From assembly GCA_047495785.1 (NCBI GenBank), contig JBLDXI010000021.1:1178001-1242000 (forward strand): DNA of 64,000 nucleotides. Direction: 5' to 3'. The notes beneath the pieces were generated by a model that did no database searches, was not told the origin of the DNA, and was given only the letters and a program-made list of their open reading frames with translations. The DNA is from Lepidodermella squamata (lineage: Eukaryota; Gastrotricha). Positions 43,924 to 55,039 of this stretch are shown in pieces; the first letter of the stretch is position 1, and the number at the start of each line of letters is the position of its first letter. Both the position numbers and the translations under genes were made by a program.

Positions 43924-46067
43924 ATGAATCTAACTAATAGATATTTTCCTGTCTTCGCAATTCTCGTCGTAGCCAGTTGTTATGCATTGGTAAGTTTCGC
44001 CCATTTACTTTGAATGATTGTTCCCTATGGGGCCTTATATTCAAAAAATGCGCTTTCAGATCAGCCTGGCGAATGGGATCGTCCGTCCGCGCCCTTGCTC
44101 TAACCGTGCCGTTCGAGACATAGCGCAAATCAGGACGCTCCTCAGAGAGTGGAACGCTAGTGTGACAAGAGCATCGCATGAAAGCTACAAAGCCTCTTAC
44201 GAATGGGCCGTGGACATGAATCCTAGAACCCTAAATGCGATGGTATAAAGAAGTCATCAAAATTAAACTCCTCAACTAATTAAGCTCACTTTTAGAATTT
44301 CGCCTCGGTCGGCTATTCGGATATCAAATCAGAAATTTGGGAAATCGCCCCGTGTATCGCCTGTACAAACTGCACCCAGATGGAGAGAAGGCGAATAGAA
44401 CTTGGCTACCTTAACATTGGAGAATCTGCCCTCCCGCCTGGCCATTCAGTCGAAGAAGCATCCGTTGTTCGAATGACCAGCATTTACTCATCGGCTAAAG
44501 TTTGCCTGCCAAACCAGCAGCAGCATTGTTTGAAACTCGACCCAGGTATTAAGGTAGAATTTATTCAAAATTTGTCGTAGCACAGATATCTGACAGATCT
44601 GACTAATATCATGGCCCAATCTCGAGATTACTGTAAGCTGTTGTGGGCTTGGGAAGGTTGGCGAAATCAAACTGGCCGTCGTATGCGATATTTCTACCCA
44701 TACTACGTCAGTCAGGAAAACGCAGCCGCTGAACTAAATGGTACAACTGCTTTCAAATAAAAAAGCCTCCAATTTTTACGTCGAGTTTAGGTTTCGAGAA
44801 TGCTAAGGATATGTGGAGCTACGATTACACCTACGATGATCCAACTTTTTTCGAACAAATCGAGAGAGCCTGGATCGATGTCAAGCCACTTTACCAGCAT
44901 TTGCATGCTTATGTTCGGCGGAAATTGGTGGCTTTCTACGGCGAGGGGATCTTCCCGGATAGTGGCCACATTCCCGCTCATCTCTTAGGCAACATGTGGG
45001 CCCAAGATTGGTCGGGGGTTTACGAACTTGTTATTCCATACCCAGAAGCCCCCTTTATCGACCTTACAGAGCTCTTGCAACGAAAAAACGCAACGGTCCT
45101 CGATATTGTTCGCGATGCTGATGCATTTTTCCAGTCTATAGGAACGGAGCCTTTGCCTAATAATTTCTGGAAATATTCTGTTTTCACGAAGCCGCCTGGG
45201 GTTGAAATGGTTTGCCAGCCCTCATCGTGGGATATGTACAACACCGATGATTTTCGCATAAAGATGTGCGCCCAGGTTAATGGCTACGATTTCGGAGTAA
45301 TCCATCACGAAATGGGGCATATACAGTACTTTCGAGCCTATAAAAATCAACCGATTGAGTTCCGGAAGGGTGCTAATCCCGGCTTTCAGGAGGCTATTGG
45401 AGATCTTATCACTCTCTCGGCGTTAACTCCAAGCCACCTTAAAAACATCGGCCTATTACCTGAAGATTCTGTGGATAATAACGAAACTATGATCAATAAT
45501 TTGATGCTGATGGCTCTGAAGAAGGTCGCATTTCTGCCGTTTGGGTACCTCATCGACAGCTATCGTTGGTCACTTTTCAACGGCTCGATAGCTACGGAAA
45601 AACTAAACGAAGCTTGGTGGAAATATCGATGTGGTTTTCAGGGCGTCTCCCCGCCAATTTCAAGGTCTGAAAGTGATTTCGACCCTGGTGCTAAATACCA
45701 CGTAGCTGCCTCCGAGCAGTACATGATGTACTTCTACGCCTATATCGTTCAGTTCCAATTTCACCGCAGCTTATGCCGCCGAATTGGGAAAACATCACAT
45801 TTTCATAATTGCGATATTTTCAACTCAACAGCGGCAGGGAAAGTTCTGTTTGATTCGCTAAAACTTGGCTCGTCCGTTCCTTACCCGAGAATTCTGAACA
45901 GGTTAACTGGATCCTCAACATTGAATGCTTCGGCTTTGCTAGACTATTTCGCTCCGTTGTATGAATGGTTGATAAAGGAAAACGAAGGCTACGACCTCGG
46001 CTGGGAAGAAACTTGCCCGAATGAATTTCCCAAGCAAAAATGCAATTATGAATTTTTGCGATTTTGA
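43924..46067 (+). CDS. ACE: Peptidase M2 (angiotensin-converting-enzyme-like), gene 4, divergent
   Basis: Exons 43924-43989, 44060-44242, 44296-44545, 44597-44740 and 44791-46067 give 639 residues. Signal peptide [19 protein letters not shown]. Zinc ligands H387, H391 and E415 plus catalytic E388 are present (HHEMGH ... FQEAIGD; the residue before the third ligand is Gln where the others have His). [15 protein letters not shown] is conserved. The substrate/chloride block reads [14 protein letters not shown]: Lys516, His518, Tyr525 and Tyr528 stay, but Met527 replaces the Arg that coordinates chloride in vertebrate [11 protein letters not shown] replaces VCHASAWD. There is no C-terminal anchor, so it is probably secreted. 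It lacks three introns found in genes 1-3 and is the most distant paralogue. Likely still a peptidase, with altered chloride response. Confidence 0.92.
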
Positions 46068-46444
46068 TATAGTTTATTAGTCCTTTTGCTCGTCTTAATT
46101 TCCGGTAATAAATTATTAATTAATTACTTTAATATTTTTTTAATTTGCTAACTAAGAATAACGTACATTCTGGAATTATTCCCCCACCCCATTTTGGCTG
46201 CCAATTTTTTGCTCTCAGATCTTGCCACCGTGGGCCTTGCGAGTGCAAACAATTTCATCAGCCCACCTACCACTGGCTAGAGACTTTTCGGTGGCGTGTA
46301 TACGCCTTATCTATCCTTCCGCCGGCCATGAATTCATTTTCGAGGACATTTTTTGCCCATTTGAACAGATATCGAAGCGAAATTACCAGTGCCATGGAAC
46401 ATCGTAGAAGAAACGGCGCTTGTTATCTTATCACAGCCTCAGGT
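46068..46444. other. Intergenic, no gene seen
   Basis: Short spacer between ACE-like gene 4 and the FABP gene. AT-rich at first, then ordinary composition. Short open frames without support. Confidence 0.5.
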
Positions 46445-46451
46445 TATAAAA
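46445..46451 (+). promoter_or_regulatory. Candidate TATA box for the FABP gene
   Basis: TATAAAA, 105 bp before the ATG, which would put a start site about 30 bp downstream near 46475. Position only; no experimental or comparative support. Confidence 0.4.
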
Positions 46452-46555
46452 TGGCCCGACTAGGATAATTCAGCTTCATTCTCCCTAAAAGCGACGAGAG
46501 GTCACCTTAATTTTCCAGCAACACGCGATAAATCCTCCTACCCACTCTCTAGAAA

Positions 46556-47128
46556 ATGCCAGCTCAAGTAGCAACCCTGTCGAACCATGCCGTGTACGAA
46601 AACAACAACAACAGCAAATTCAATCACAGCAACCCATGGGCTGAATACCACGGTGTTTGGCACATCGAGTCTGTCGACAACTTCGATGGCTATCTGAAGG
46701 AACTCGGCCTATCTTGGGTGCTGCGAATGGTCGCCGCGAGCGTGAAGGGCGGCAATGACTACGACATTGTTGTTGATGGCACCAACATCACATTCAACTT
46801 CATAACACCCGTCATTTCCCTACCTCCGAACACCTTTATTGTTGATGACGTCGAAACTGAGGCATACATCATGGGCAAGGTGTGCAAAGGCCGGACTGTT
46901 TGGGATGCTCAGTCGAACAAGTTGATCGTGGTGTTGAAAGATTCGGAATGTGGCAAAATGAAGGGCCAGCGAGTAGAGCGTGTCATCGAGGGTGACCGAC
47001 TAATTGAAGTAATTTTATAATCTCAATTGAAAAATCCACCTTAAAAAATTATTATTTTCCCACAGACTTACTACATTGGCAAAGAAGTCAGCAAGCGAGT
47101 GTTCAAGCGTGGCAACAAAAGTCACTAA
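46556..47128 (+). CDS. FABP: Fatty-acid-binding protein family member
   Basis: Exons 46556-47008 and 47066-47128 give 171 residues. After a ~28-residue Asn-rich N-terminal extension comes the FABP signature: WAEYHGVWHIESVDNFDGYL, KELGLSWVLRMVA. Later strands follow (YDIVVDGTNITFNFIT, KVCKGRTVWDAQSNKLIVVL) and the second exon ends the barrel (TYYIGKEVSKRVFKR). The family is a ten-stranded cytosolic beta-barrel that carries fatty acids or retinoids. The usual length is ~132 residues, so the extension is odd; an internal start is not available until well inside the domain. No signal peptide. The second-exon Arg/Tyr pattern differs somewhat from the vertebrate R-x-Y ligand triad, so the ligand is unknown. 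Confidence 0.83.
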
Positions 47129-49283
47129 ACGAATCACTCAATCAAATTTTCTACCTTATGTATATCAAAGACACATAAAAATAATAACGTTTTTTCAATA
47201 TCCTGTGACTGAAATCGCGATGGTTCAATGACCGATTTCTCTCACAAAAATGCTCAACATATGAACTTTATCGTATTTGAAATGTGATGCTCTGTGAATT
47301 CTGGATGTTTTAAATTGTGAAGGAATTTCGGATATCACTTGGCCATCAGGGATCGTGATGTTTTGTGACCGATCCCTGCGGCCTTGTATGGCACTTCTAC
47401 ACGGAGCTTATGAAATCCCTGATGTGAAAAACTGTGACGGGATATCTCAAAGTGGAGTAGAGGCTAAAACTTTCTAACATTCCTGATGATGCCGAGTTCA
47501 TCAATTGACGGAATGATGGAAGCGCCAGCTTGCGCTTGCTTTCTATATCAGAAAACTTGAATACTTTGGCTTCAGCTTTCAACACTTGCGTATTATTTGA
47601 TGAATTCTTGAGGTTTTTAATGACAGAATTCGGTAATAAAAACGCGACTGATAAATTTGGAATAAAGACGGGATTTTATCTTCTTACTCCTTGCCCCGCT
47701 CGGGCGGCATTTGATCAAAAATTGCAGGAATTTTCCAGTTCCTATTGTGTTTTCCGCTCTCTCGCTATTTTCTCTCAGTAACAGGAAATCTGGCCAACAT
47801 TCGTGTTAATCATACAAAAATTATCCAAAAACCCCATTCACTCGGTGTAGAACGCAAGCACAATCGATAAGAATTAATGAATGAAGACTCAGTCTCCTCA
47901 TAGTAATAAAAATGGCTGGTATGTGACCCAGGTCACAGTGCTCCACAAAGCCCTCTCTTCTATTTGTAGCCAATCATATTATTGCCTCATTTCGCTTCTT
48001 TTTTACAAACAAATGAATGTTCCCCAACAACGTAAGCCGTCCTTAGCCTCTTGCAATATCTTCGATTGGACCACGGTATATACTTCCCACTGAAAAGCAT
48101 GGCAAGCTTGTTTTGGCTGAATTGTGGTGCCCTAAAATTTGATTTGCGATGAGAGCCCTAATACGCGCGTCCCCGCAGAGTCCAGAATCCTGATCTAAAA
48201 CAGGCTTGGCCAGCTAGACTAACTGGTCTAGTTTTATGCAGTTATTATGCTAAAATTCAAAAAATGCCGCTCTGATTAAAAAGGAAGAAATTTGAATAAC
48301 TCCACCATTTTCTAGTTATTCATTGGTTTCACTTTGACCGAATTCACTGAGACCTTAGACAATTTCGGTAGGCAGACACAAACTTCGCGATGCATGCGCA
48401 TTATAGCCATCGCGATTTCTTACGAAAATCGAAAATATTATAGCTAACGTAATGACCCTTGCGGATACTTATGCGATTATTCCGCCAGGTAGTAATCGCG
48501 TGGCAAAACGCACGCCTTCTCGGCACTTAAAGCTAAAAATGTGACACTTACCTCGGGCTACAACGAGAACCATGGAATTTAGAAAGTTGAAAAATGTGTA
48601 AATTTTCGATGTTATGCTCGCAGAAGATAAACATGAGTTGCGTCACTTGTGAGGTGTCATGCGTTGCGCAGATCATGACGTATCTGAATTTATCACTGTT
48701 GACTGGAGGGACCATTATTTCCACCAATTTCTAAATCAAATCGCAGACTGAATGACTAATCAATTTTCCGGTTTTCTAGGAAATCGAAGGTGTAATCAAT
48801 TACCTAAAAAGATGACGTCCTTAATTTTATTTAAACTGAACAACGCTTTGCTCAGCCCTGACGATCCAATAAATATATTCAACAGGAACTGACGTGAACT
48901 TTATTTTAAGCGGTCTCCTGCTTATGCTGAATTTTCCTATTTTTATCCTACTGATCCATGGTGGCCAGAATCAAAATTACCAGTAATATCTTAAAATTTG
49001 CGGGGTCAAAACTGCATTTGAAAAATCTTTCATTTTCACCGAGCGGATGCGCATCTTGCCGGCGATTTTACTGACGGCATGCTTTTTTTGAGCGTGTAAT
49101 CACCATAGTTTCGGTCTTTTCCAGAGCCTTTAATCGCTCAGCCTCGTGCGCTCTCCTCGTTTCTTAAAAATTGACAAAATTACGAAAAGATTTTTTCAAT
49201 TTTCTTGAACCGCGAGTTTCCGCACTAATATTATTTGCAGGTGCGTGCAGGTTTTCCTGATTTTTTATAGTTGTTTTCACCTC
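47129..49283. other. 2.1-kb intergenic region, no gene seen
   Basis: No exon, tRNA or repeat pair could be supported. Short frames at 47530-47781 and 47881-48093 have no domain. The last ~100 bp look like a 5' leader with a possible spliced UTR (CCTGATTTTTTATAG acceptor just before the next ATG). Confidence 0.5.
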
Positions 49284-52146
49284 ATGGCTTATGCGCTACT
49301 GTTTGGTGAAGACGCCTGTCCAGGATCGCATCAAATTTTCGAAGTTATCTCGGCGTTGAAGAGCAGTCAAACTGCTAAGCAATTTTGCACAGATGTTCGG
49401 CTCAGAGCTGCCGGCGGTCGCGAGGCAGTCGCTGCTCGAAATAATCGCATTAAATCAACAGAACAGCAATTTATAAATGCCTTGGATGCTGGTCGGGTTG
49501 AAGATGCCTTGAAACTTATACGCGAAAACGCCGAAGTTGCGATGGGCTTTGAATTCCGAGGATTGAAGATCATGACCGCAATTCTATTTGGAATGGGCAA
49601 ATACGAGGAGGCCTTATCCATGGTTTTGATCGGAAAAAGGTATTACAACTACAAAGAAGCTGATATTTGCCCCGATTTCAATGAAATATGCGCCCGTTCG
49701 GGATACAACCGTGTTGACATTACGCACCTTCAGGAAATTTGCGAGCGTATTAAAGGAATTTCAAGCTGGGATGTCTTTCCGATATTTCTAGCTTATCACC
49801 TTATCGCGAAGACCAAGTCTAACAAACGATCGATGTTGAAGAAAATCGAGTCAGCATTGGTTTCGAATGCATTCATTGTAAAATCGCTTACCGAAGTGAA
49901 TTTCGCAGAGGACAGCCTCGATAAGATGCATTTTGTCGCTATGCTTCTCCGATTGATTCAATTGCTACCCGAGCCTTATTTAGGCAGCTCGCCTGGGCTG
50001 TTCGAATCTATGATTTCCGCGATGGGCGATTCGTTGATGTCCAGAGCTACGCTCGTAAGAATGGCATGCTCTACTGAAGGCGCTTTCGATTCCTTGGTTT
50101 TTGAATTCTATAATATAACCTTGGGCGAAATCACGGACTTGAATGAGAAATCGCTGGATCAGAAAAAATTGGCGCCTTACAACAAGATATCGTGGTACAG
50201 CAACGCCGTTGCTTTGATGATTTTCGGCGTATTTAGGCTAGATTTCGATTCGGAGGGAGATCTGGCAGCCAGATTAATTTGTTCTATCTTGATGCTTGAA
50301 AAGTTCATCTGCAATGACAAATATTTTACAGTTCTGGCTGGTGGCGCCAATTGTAACGCTGAAGGTAAATCATTGCTTTTTGTTTCCCAATTCTATTTTC
50401 ACCTGATTGTTTGCAATTTAAAACGTGCTTGGCTATTTTGCCTGGAAAAATTCAATTTTGGACGCTCACGTGGGCCAATTATTTTAAAACCGTCTGATTA
50501 TTCATCGAGGTGTACACCAAAAATGATGTTGACCCCCCTCTCCCTCTCTTTTTTGTACGGAATCTTGCTTAGCACCTTCGCAAACCGCTAGAAGTCTACC
50601 TCCCGAAATTTCCAACCCTTAATTTACCTGTTGGCTCAATTTTGAAATAATTCTATTAAAAATGCACCCGGTTATATTTGATAGAAATATTACTATTTCT
50701 ATCAAATTGACGATTTTCCGCCCATTTTTCGCACGAGGCGATCGGGTCGTGATGATCCTTTCAGCCGGAATTTTAAAAATGAATGTATTTCCCCTCAAAT
50801 CACAACTGCTAAGAGCATTTCATCCTCGATCATCCTCGATCATCATCCTCGATTTCACCGAGGGAAACCCGTGAATTTAGAAATACCTTTTGGCAATAAG
50901 ATGACATTCTAGTCTCATCGATCCCTATTTCCTCATTGTCTTCAAGCTTCTTTCCCTGCGTTATCAGACCCTTGAAACAGACCCATTTTTGTGAATTTCA
51001 GTTACCAAGTGCCATGCGGAGTCTTTCGATATTTGGTTGCTGTTCAACGCTTTGTCTTTCGGGATGTGGAGTGGAGGCTTTTTGGATGAACCCGACTTTA
51101 CTTCCACCGGTATATTTTTGCCCAGAATCAGCTTGCAATATTTCGAATCAAAAATTGAAGAATTGAATTCGAATTCCGTGAAATATTTGCTTCAAAACCG
51201 AATCTTCGTGCATTTGCTCACCGACCGCCTCAACTTTTTCTGGACAAACTCGGCAAAGCTTAACAGCATAGCCGGGGCTCAGCATATGTACACGCTTGGA
51301 GCCTTCGGTTCGCTAGTCAAACACAAAGCTGCCTCGGCAGAAATTTTCAAGCCCCTTGTCGAGTCGAAAGATTTTTGCGATTCATTTCTACCGCCAGCAA
51401 TCAGGGTAGCATCGGAAACGGTTGATTTTAACCTGATGCTCAAGTACGGTGTGCCACTCAGGCAATATGAAGATTTTCATCACCTGGAGTTTGGCAAAAG
51501 TTTAGTTCTAGTAAAAATAATATCGAAATTCGCCTCCATCTCAAACCAATTGATACCTCGATATTTTGATGACGCTGATTTATTGATCCGCCTCCTTTCC
51601 CGCATTCAGTCCTTCAGTGGTGAAGAAATGCATTTAACCAGCTTGATTTTCCGCAATGCTAACCAATCTATGTGCCTCAAGCTGAGGTCGATGAGTTTGA
51701 TGAAAACCTACGCCCGAAATATTCGCGATGAAATTTCGAACAGCCGAGCGATTTCGAATTCCAATAAATGCGAATTTCTTTGCTGTATCAACGCTGTTTT
51801 AGCGATGGCTGCCGCGCTTGATCGCAGTTATTTTTCGGCTCAATGTCTCGAATTAGACACTCCCAAACAACAAAGGTTGTTTTTCTTGAAGTTGACTGCT
51901 CTCATCTCCGGGGAAGCTATGGCTGAAATCGTGAAACCGGGCTACAAAAATACGAAAAATGGCGAATTTTCGCTGGGAACCATGCAGATTTTTCAGCTGG
52001 TCGGTTCACTTGCGAGCGGAATGGTTTTGGCAAAGCTAACCGCTGCTGATCCGCGATTTAAGCTCTCCTTCTACAAGAGCCCTTGCCGTAAACTGCTCTT
52101 GGAAAAGCTTCGAGAAAATGTTGGAAAACTGCGAAAATTGATATGA
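49284..52146 (+). CDS. Unknown 741-residue protein, paralogue A
   Basis: Exons 49284-50364 and 51002-52146 join in frame (GAAG|GT ... CAG|TTACC). The second ATG of the open frame was chosen because MAYALLFGEDACPGS aligns with the start of paralogue B (MSFELIFGENTRPGS). Shared blocks: AAGGR(E/S)AV near residue 50, a helical repeat-like region with YEEALSMVLIGKRYY versus DEAVAMAFLGTQYY, ESFDIWLLFNALSF versus KPFDVWLVLIALSF, and SLASGMVLAKLTAADPRF near the C-terminus. It appears all-helical with some TPR-like spacing near the N-terminus. No signal peptide or transmembrane segment. No known family recognised; function not assigned. The 637-bp intron is the only one. Confidence 0.75.
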
Positions 52147-52527
52147 GCTGAACTATTTATTTTCATGAGTTTCAGGTTTTTGTAAATGTTAAAATATTGG
52201 CCTGTTCGGAGAGTTTATTTCTAACATTTCGGCTTTTGAAATTTTCGATTTTTTGGGATTTAAAATTTATAAAATAATTGAGACAATTTTTCCGAGTTTT
52301 TTGTTGTAATTAATTTTTTGTAATTTCGAATCACTTATTCCTTTGCGTTTTTGTTGCACGCGTTCATGATTCTTTCACATCACGTGGCTAAATTTCGCCA
52401 CTGAAGAAAGTTGCTTCGACAAACTAATGAAAACGATGCGAATTTTGAAGTCAAATGACTTGATAATTCCATAATAATTTATGAATTTTTTATTTCGAAT
52501 TTCGAATTTTTTAGAATTTACAAATCG

Positions 52528-54789
52528 ATGTCTTTCGAGCTGATTTTCGGGGAAAATACCCGTCCTGGCTCGGAAGAAGTCTGCTCGATACTTCAAAAGC
52601 TTCAAGACCGGTCTGACGCAAACCGATTCTGCGAGGAAATTCGAACTCGCGCTGCTGGTGGCCGATCAGCAGTTGAAAATCGCCGTGTCGAAATCACATC
52701 CCTGGAGCAACAAGCCCGCGAATTTCGCAAAAATGGCCAATTGGAACAGGCTGTGATCAAATTCTACGAATCTGCCAATCTTCAAGGCGCCTATGACGCC
52801 GAGCCGTTGAAAGAAAGTGTTGAAATGCTTCAAGATCTTGGCCGGCACGATGAAGCTGTTGCTATGGCGTTTCTAGGGACGCAGTACTACGTCTACGATA
52901 ATCCCTGGTTTGAACAGAAAATGGCGGATAGTTATCGGAAACTTGGATTCGAATCTGGTTCACCGAATCGGAACGATGAAGTCGCTCTGCAAACGACTTT
53001 CATCCACATTTTAGAGATTGGCGATCCTTTGGAAACGAAAATTCCACTCGCGAAAAGTTTGTACCACGTCGCTAATGCCATCAATGTTTTGGCGCCTACA
53101 GGCGCTAATCGAATTTCTAAGCTCGGCGAACGTCGATTTTGCTCAACTTTATCGAAAAACAAGTATTTAGCCTCGAAATTGATTTTGACCCCCCGATACG
53201 ATTTACTCGAATTGAATGAACTGCATTTAGCTGTGCTGATTTTGCGGCTTTTGAAGCCTTCGAAATACTCGGAAGATTCGATCATCTACACTCAAGAGCC
53301 GTTGTTCTACAGCAGCATAATTCACAAAGTCGGCCTCGCATTTTCGAGCCGGGAATTATTCGTTAAAATGGCGCGCAGTAAAATCGGCGCGTTCGATCCG
53401 CTGCTTCGTGAATTTATCGATTTAATCCGAATTCCTGTCGATGTAACGTGCCCGAATAAGGCCCTGATCGCGCCGGTTTTCTGCGAATTTTCTTGGTACT
53501 GTAATTTCAGTACTTCGATGATTTTCAGCGGTACTAAATTGGATGATAAGAAGCTGTTTAAAAACACTGGCCTCTACTGTGATTTGACTCTTATCCCGGA
53601 GCGGTTTTGTTTCGAAGCTAAAGAATCGTCATTAGACTCGATTTTTCCGAATCATCTCGTATTGAATGAGAACAAATTTGCGAAACCTTTCGATGTCTGG
53701 CTGGTTCTAATCGCTTTATCTTTCGCCGAGTTCAAATTAGCCTTGACAATTGATGAAAATGGCGAGAACGAGGACCATTACGATGAATCCGAGCTAACCC
53801 ATGTTGATATGTGTTTTATATGGAACGCTATCTACGTACCGTTTGGAATAGTCGAACAACTCGGATCAAGGGTAGTGCCTCAATTTTTGATTAAAAACAA
53901 ATTTCTACTCGTTCACCTCGCTGAAAGGCTGGAATTTTTCGCCGAAAATATTTTTGACATAGAACCAGACATGGCTGAAACACAGTTGACTCAAATCGTG
54001 ATTTTGCTGCATCGAATTATTAGTCATGGGAAAGTTTCGATGAAACAACTCGAATTGTTGGCACAATGGAGCGATTTTACGTATCCTCTAATCGTCGCGA
54101 CTTGGAAAATTCTGAAAAATGCTGAAAAGAGCCAGCATTTTACGAGCAATGAAGACGACGCAACTTTACCGGCGCAAATTGTCGCGAAACTCGCGGCTTC
54201 TAGTCGGCAATTTGCAGAATTCGTGTTGAACCACCAAAACTTGGTTACGGCAGTTTTCAAGAATCAATCCACGCTCGGTTTAGCGGATATTCAGCTCATA
54301 ACTGCGATTCTTCGCTTCGGAAATGACGCGACCATTAAGACTCTGGCTGCCCAAGAAAAAAGGGTGTTATTCAAATCGCTTGCCAAAGATTTATTGAACG
54401 ATATCACCAGTTTATTGAAAGAGCCGCCCTATCATGTTGACAATCGTTATTTGAGCAACGTTTTACTAGCTTTTAACGCTCTGATAACGACGCGGAAAAT
54501 TACTGGAAGGCCATTGGTGGCTTTCAGCGACATCGCGTGGAGCCCGAATCCATTGCAACGGCGGCGTTTTTTCGAAAATTTAGCAGCGACTTCAATTCGC
54601 GGGAATGACGCGAGAACTTGGGATCAAAGTGCCGCCTCTTTAGCGGCTGGAATTTTGATGGGGACAATCTGTGAGGCCGATTCGCGTTTCGCTACGATGT
54701 TTTCAAATTATACAGCGTGTCGTGGCCTTGTCGCGAAAATGAGCGCGAATATAGCCTGTTTGGCTAGCAAATTAAATGATGATGTATAA
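52528..54789 (+). CDS. Unknown 753-residue protein, paralogue B
   Basis: An intronless frame starting MSFELIFGENTRPGSEEVCS, 380 bp after paralogue A and on the same strand, so a tandem duplicate. N-terminal region: FCEEIRTRAAGGRSAVENRR, SLEQQAREFRKNGQLEQAVI, HDEAVAMAFLGTQYYVYDNP, helical and TPR-like. The C-terminal part contains DQSAASLAAGILMGTICEAD, SRF. Absence of the intron present in paralogue A suggests intron loss or a retro-copy. Codon use and length look like a real protein. Unknown family; probably a cytosolic helical-repeat scaffold, which is inference from composition only. Confidence 0.75.
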   Translation: MSFELIFGENTRPGSEEVCSILQKLQDRSDANRFCEEIRTRAAGGRSAVENRRVEITSLEQQAREFRKNGQLEQAVIKFYESANLQGAYDAEPLKESVEMLQDLGRHDEAVAMAFLGTQYYVYDNPWFEQKMADSYRKLGFESGSPNRNDEVALQTTFIHILEIGDPLETKIPLAKSLYHVANAINVLAPTGANRISKLGERRFCSTLSKNKYLASKLILTPRYDLLELNELHLAVLILRLLKPSKYSEDSIIYTQEPLFYSSIIHKVGLAFSSRELFVKMARSKIGAFDPLLREFIDLIRIPVDVTCPNKALIAPVFCEFSWYCNFSTSMIFSGTKLDDKKLFKNTGLYCDLTLIPERFCFEAKESSLDSIFPNHLVLNENKFAKPFDVWLVLIALSFAEFKLALTIDENGENEDHYDESELTHVDMCFIWNAIYVPFGIVEQLGSRVVPQFLIKNKFLLVHLAERLEFFAENIFDIEPDMAETQLTQIVILLHRIISHGKVSMKQLELLAQWSDFTYPLIVATWKILKNAEKSQHFTSNEDDATLPAQIVAKLAASSRQFAEFVLNHQNLVTAVFKNQSTLGLADIQLITAILRFGNDATIKTLAAQEKRVLFKSLAKDLLNDITSLLKEPPYHVDNRYLSNVLLAFNALITTRKITGRPLVAFSDIAWSPNPLQRRRFFENLAATSIRGNDARTWDQSAASLAAGILMGTICEADSRFATMFSNYTACRGLVAKMSANIACLASKLNDDV

Positions 54790-55039
54790 ATTTTTAAAAT
54801 AAACTTGAGTTCGAAAGGCGCTTTTAATCTCATGATTTTTTTTTTAAAACATAAATTGCTCGAGTATTTTTCCGGCAAACCACAATAAAACACGACACGC
54901 TTCAGGTATATTATAATTTGCTAATTACAGCTAACCAGAGCTTCGTGTCGCTATAAAGAATAAAACATGCTGCGATAATTTTCGATAAATTGATTTCTAA
55001 CGAGAAGTTCCGATAGTCTGAAACACGTTATATATTCTT

